Source: a virus. Taken from it: a stretch of 62,909 nt of DNA. Shown here piece by piece: positions 59,848 to 62,909 of the stretch. A program made the translations under genes and the position numbers. Position 1 is the stretch's first letter, and each line of letters opens with the position of its first letter. The stretch covers positions 1-62,909 of IMG/VR virus record IMGVR_UViG_3300025645_000072. One strand, given 5' to 3'. The notes beneath the pieces were generated by a model. The model was not told the origin of the DNA and ran no database searches. It was given only the letters and a program-made list of their open reading frames with translations.

Positions 59848-62109
59848 ATGGCATCAAGAATAGATTATTCACAGAATAGAAAATTATATGTAGGCACTAC
59901 ATCTGAGTTGTCAGTTGCAGATGGCGGTGTTGTAGTAGACAACCAATTAATTCTTGGGGGTACAAGTTCTAGTTATATGTTAGATGTATTGTCAAGCGCT
60001 TCAATCGGAAGTAGAAACGTAGGGACTAACACTACTAATTTTGAAAACAAGTTAGTGGTTGCGGGTAAAAATAATTATTCTGACGGTACTACTTGGTATG
60101 GTGATTATGGACAAATATTATTAAGCTCTACTTCTAATATGACAGGTAGTGCGAGACAGTTTTTAATAACCAATGCCTTAGATAATAATAAGTTTGCAAT
60201 TATCAGATCTGTTGATGCAACTACAAATCCAGTTACAAATTCAACAGGCACAGGGGTTAATAGTGGTACTGCTGATTTAGTTATAGATAATACAGGTAAG
60301 GTGGGTATTGGAGCAACATCTCCTTTAAGAAATCTTCACGTTGTAGGTAACTTTGCTGTTAATGCTGCAACTGATGAATACTATGGCGTTAATATAATGG
60401 GAGGCGAACAAGCTGATCCAAAAATAACAATAGGGGATTGGCATAATGCAGGATCTACACTTATGTGGGATAGCTCAGCAAGAACTTTAAGTATAGATAC
60501 TCAATATAGCACAGGAGCAGGTACGTTTAAAGTTACTGGTAATGATGGAGCTTCTACATTTTTAAATATTTCAACTATAGGTAACGTTGGTATTAGTGAC
60601 GGAACTAATAACGCTAAGTTAGGGGTAAGCGGGGGAGCTGTAAAAATTAAAAACATAGTAAGCAGTTCGCCAGATTCACAGTTAAGAAGAAATATAAACA
60701 TTGCTTCATTTGCTAAAGGAGGAGCTACAGGCACTGGTAAATTAGTAATTGAGACTCCAGCAATGACCCAAGGAGCTATGGGTAAATTTAAAATTTCAGG
60801 ATGGCAATATGATGAGTCTTGGGATTTAACAGTATCAGGTTACCTTAGAATTGGTATTAATAGAGGATGGCAACAAATAGGCGGGGCTATACTTACAGGT
60901 AATCCACCGTTTGATGTAGATGAAGTTAGGCTGTGTTATAATAGTACTACAAATATTTTTTACATAATATTAGGTACTGATACTACTTTTTGGGATTACT
61001 ACACAAGTGTTGTTATAGACGCAGATAGTATTTATTTAGATACTATACCTACAACTGGGTGGGATATGGAAATAACAACTTCTGACCCATCGGGATTAAC
61101 CGACGATGTTACTTTAACAGGCATAGCAGAATATGGAAGTTCTAACGCTATAATTCCTGGATCAGTAGCTATTGGATCTTATAGTACAAACGGTAGACTT
61201 AATGTTACAGATGGTGATGCTGAAATGATTTTTGGCTCTGCATCAAGTGCAAGACCTTGGTTAAGACTAAAACATAACATTGCTCCTGCTGATGGGGAAG
61301 AGGTTGGTCTTCAAGATTTTAACGCATTCAATGATGCAGATCAAGACACAAGATATGCTATTTGGACAGCTAAAGCAGAAGATGTAACAGACGGAAGTGA
61401 AGACGGTTCACTTACTTTAATGACAATGGAGGACGGTACGTTAACAAATACTTTAACTGGACGTAGTGGAAAAGTTGGTATTAATACCACTAATCCTGCA
61501 AACGCATTAACCGTTAATGGAGATATAGGATATGTTGGTGTTATTGGTCAAGGAAATATCTATGGTAACACAGGCAATTCTTCTTATGCTAATATGCAGT
61601 TATACAATCCTTCAACTGGTTTTTCTACTTTTAACAATCAGTCTTATGGTTATTACTTTTTAACAGGTGGAGGTACTAAAGTAACTATTCTTAATAACGG
61701 TAATTTAGGAATTAATACGACTAACCCAATTTACAAACTAAGTGTATCAGGTGGTATAGAAGCTGGTGGCTTAGTTACATATTCAAAAGCAGCAGGAAGT
61801 TTAAGTACAACAGGATACGCTGTCGCTGGGTTAACAACTGGATTTAATGGTGCTTCTGCAGGATTTGAATTTAAATGTTATGGAAGTACGGGTAAATATC
61901 AAAGAATAGTATATAGTTGTTTTGGTGATGGAACAACTTGGCGACCTAGAAAAGTTATAGATGAGGGTACTAATGATTTAGATGTAAGTGCTTCAGCTGA
62001 TGGCACTACAATTACATTTACATTTAAAGCAAGATCTTCAACTCAAAGTTATAGTCCAAGAGTTGTAGTACAAGCAACTGGTCACTCAATTAATTCAACT
62101 TACGCATAA
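59848..62109 (+). CDS. Tail fibre/adhesin
   Basis: A 753-aa protein. RIDYSQNRKLYVGTTSELSV opens it. Fibre repeats KVGIGATSPLRNLHVVGN, KVGINTTNPANALTVNGD and NLGINTTNPIYKLSVSGG are seen, with a globular insert near 285-430. The end (FGDGTTWRPRKVIDEGTNDL, then SYSPRVVVQATGHS) is a beta-sandwich tip domain. Same architecture as neighbours, different tip. Confidence 0.65.
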   Translation: MASRIDYSQNRKLYVGTTSELSVADGGVVVDNQLILGGTSSSYMLDVLSSASIGSRNVGTNTTNFENKLVVAGKNNYSDGTTWYGDYGQILLSSTSNMTGSARQFLITNALDNNKFAIIRSVDATTNPVTNSTGTGVNSGTADLVIDNTGKVGIGATSPLRNLHVVGNFAVNAATDEYYGVNIMGGEQADPKITIGDWHNAGSTLMWDSSARTLSIDTQYSTGAGTFKVTGNDGASTFLNISTIGNVGISDGTNNAKLGVSGGAVKIKNIVSSSPDSQLRRNINIASFAKGGATGTGKLVIETPAMTQGAMGKFKISGWQYDESWDLTVSGYLRIGINRGWQQIGGAILTGNPPFDVDEVRLCYNSTTNIFYIILGTDTTFWDYYTSVVIDADSIYLDTIPTTGWDMEITTSDPSGLTDDVTLTGIAEYGSSNAIIPGSVAIGSYSTNGRLNVTDGDAEMIFGSASSARPWLRLKHNIAPADGEEVGLQDFNAFNDADQDTRYAIWTAKAEDVTDGSEDGSLTLMTMEDGTLTNTLTGRSGKVGINTTNPANALTVNGDIGYVGVIGQGNIYGNTGNSSYANMQLYNPSTGFSTFNNQSYGYYFLTGGGTKVTILNNGNLGINTTNPIYKLSVSGGIEAGGLVTYSKAAGSLSTTGYAVAGLTTGFNGASAGFEFKCYGSTGKYQRIVYSCFGDGTTWRPRKVIDEGTNDLDVSASADGTTITFTFKARSSTQSYSPRVVVQATGHSINSTYA

Positions 62110-62112
62110 AAT

Positions 62113-62909
62113 ATGGCACAAATAAAAAAAATAAGCACAGAGCTTCAAATATTAGATAAATTTTTAGATACAAGTGGAGATGCGGGTTTGTCAGGACAAG
62201 TTTTAAGTTCGACAGGCACTGGTGTAAATTGGTTTTCAGGTTTTAGTTCAGTATATTCTGTAGGAGCAGTAGGAAGTGGTGCTGCTTGGAGAAATATGGG
62301 GACGTTTACGGCAGCTCAAGGCGGTCAAAGTATTTTTATAAAAATTGTATCTAACAATGGCTATAACGCAAGTATAAGTCAAAACTATGAGGTATATCTA
62401 AGATTTAAAACATCTAATGGTGGTAGTACTGATGCAAATGGTTTTGCTGCTGATAGTAGTTTTTATACTACTGGTCCAAGTGGTTCTTTAGGTGGTGGTA
62501 ACATAAAATGGGTAGGAAATGCAGCAGGCACTTCTGCAACAGCTTATACTTTATATGTACTTTTTCCTCAATTTACTGGAAATGGTAGTTTTTATGTTGT
62601 TGAAAATTCAGCTGGTACTTGGACTAACAGCGGAGCAACAGCTACAGATCCTGGGGCTGCCAGTTCTACTGTATTAATACCACCAGAACAATTTAGAGTT
62701 GGATCAACTGATTTTGTTGTAAATGGCGGCGGAGGTGATGCTTACTTTGCAAATAGTAAAGTGGGTATTGGAAATAGCGCTCCTCAATCAAAACTACATA
62801 TAGAAACAGGTAGTGGAGGTACTTACATTCCAAACTCAAATCACGATGATGTGACTATTGAAGGTAGTGGAAATATTGGGTTACAATTATTTAGCCCTAA
62901 TACTACTTA
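62113..62909 (+). CDS. Tail fibre/adhesin with S74 chaperone (5' part)
   Basis: First part of the gene that continues at position 2. MAQIKKISTELQILDKFLDT, then GDAGLSGQVLSSTGTGVNWF is a familiar phage fibre head. A beta domain follows (SVYSVGAVGSGAAWRNMGTF, FTGNGSFYVVENSAGTW), then FRVGSTDFVVN and the first shaft repeat KVGIGNSAPQSKLHI, which lies in the duplicated end sequence. Read through the junction it encodes 516 aa with a C-terminal S74 domain. Confidence 0.85.
   Translation, partial: MAQIKKISTELQILDKFLDTSGDAGLSGQVLSSTGTGVNWFSGFSSVYSVGAVGSGAAWRNMGTFTAAQGGQSIFIKIVSNNGYNASISQNYEVYLRFKTSNGGSTDANGFAADSSFYTTGPSGSLGGGNIKWVGNAAGTSATAYTLYVLFPQFTGNGSFYVVENSAGTWTNSGATATDPGAASSTVLIPPEQFRVGSTDFVVNGGGGDAYFANSKVGIGNSAPQSKLHIETGSGGTYIPNSNHDDVTIEGSGNIGLQLFSPNTT
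62754..62909 (+). repeat. Contig-end overlap, right copy
   Basis: Second copy of the 156-base end sequence, inside the last fibre gene. Reading frame is continuous across the junction, giving a unit length of 62,753. Confidence 0.95.

Noticed and set aside
1-62909. Integrase, repressor or other lysogeny genes
   Set aside because: No recombinase motif or CI-like gene was found; the winged-helix candidate at 49140 alone does not suggest lysogeny.
1-62909. CRISPR array or insertion sequence
   Set aside because: No spaced repeats or transposase; repeated motifs in the fibre genes are protein-level shaft repeats.

Overview
This window looks like the complete, circularly assembled genome of a tailed phage of a Bacteroidota host, probably an aquatic flavobacterium, with a short-tailed (podovirus) virion. 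The DNA is AT-rich. Promoters follow the Bacteroidota -7 pattern TAnnTTTG (for example 1703, 2165, 12259, 20713, 46924, 50175, 51984), and start codons lack Shine-Dalgarno sites and are preceded by A/T-rich sequence. The last 156 bases repeat the first 156 with one synonymous mismatch, so the true unit is about 62,753 bp and the tail gene at 62113 runs through the junction to 910. I see no integrase, excisionase or lysogeny repressor, so the phage is probably virulent.

Layout: (1) 910-3776, plus strand: tail-tip and accessory virion proteins, ending in a protein that looks like two GroES barrels in tandem. (2) 3778-20706: head and tail module: a possible small terminase subunit, large terminase, portal, scaffold, major capsid protein, head-tail connectors, a giant stabilisation/muzzle-type protein, a CxxC-repeat protein and a tail hub-like protein. 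The set and order recall crAss-like and marine flavobacterial podoviruses. (3) 20726-31469: a GNAT-like protein followed by three candidate internal virion proteins (298, 746 and 2396 aa), in the size order of T7 genes 13-14-15-16. (4) 31461-45854, minus strand: HNH nuclease, two stand-alone DnaA domain IV-like proteins, VRR-NUC, SNF2-like helicase with a PD-(D/E)XK partner, an 808-aa primase-helicase, and an SSB, exonuclease and single-strand-annealing recombination set. Upstream of these lies a train of small, mostly acidic genes of unknown function interrupted by a tRNA-like element. (5) 45855-46960: divergent control region with a G-rich repeat, an iteron-like palindrome cluster and promoters; the best candidate for a replication origin. 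(6) 46961-49092: a phage GroEL and GroES pair. (7) 49652-51965: small basic or Cys-rich proteins and a lysis cassette (small membrane protein, amidase, 3TM holin). (8) 52013-62909 and 1-910: six tail-fibre/adhesin genes, the last carrying a self-cleaving S74 chaperone domain.

How it fits together: the minus-strand half probably runs early (takeover, then replication and recombination) and the plus-strand half late (virion, chaperonin, lysis). No DNA polymerase is recognisable, so replication probably relies on the host replisome, perhaps recruited through the DnaA-like proteins and the primase-helicase. The phage carries its own chaperonin pair plus an extra GroES-like protein, which suggests demanding folding of its capsid or fibre proteins.
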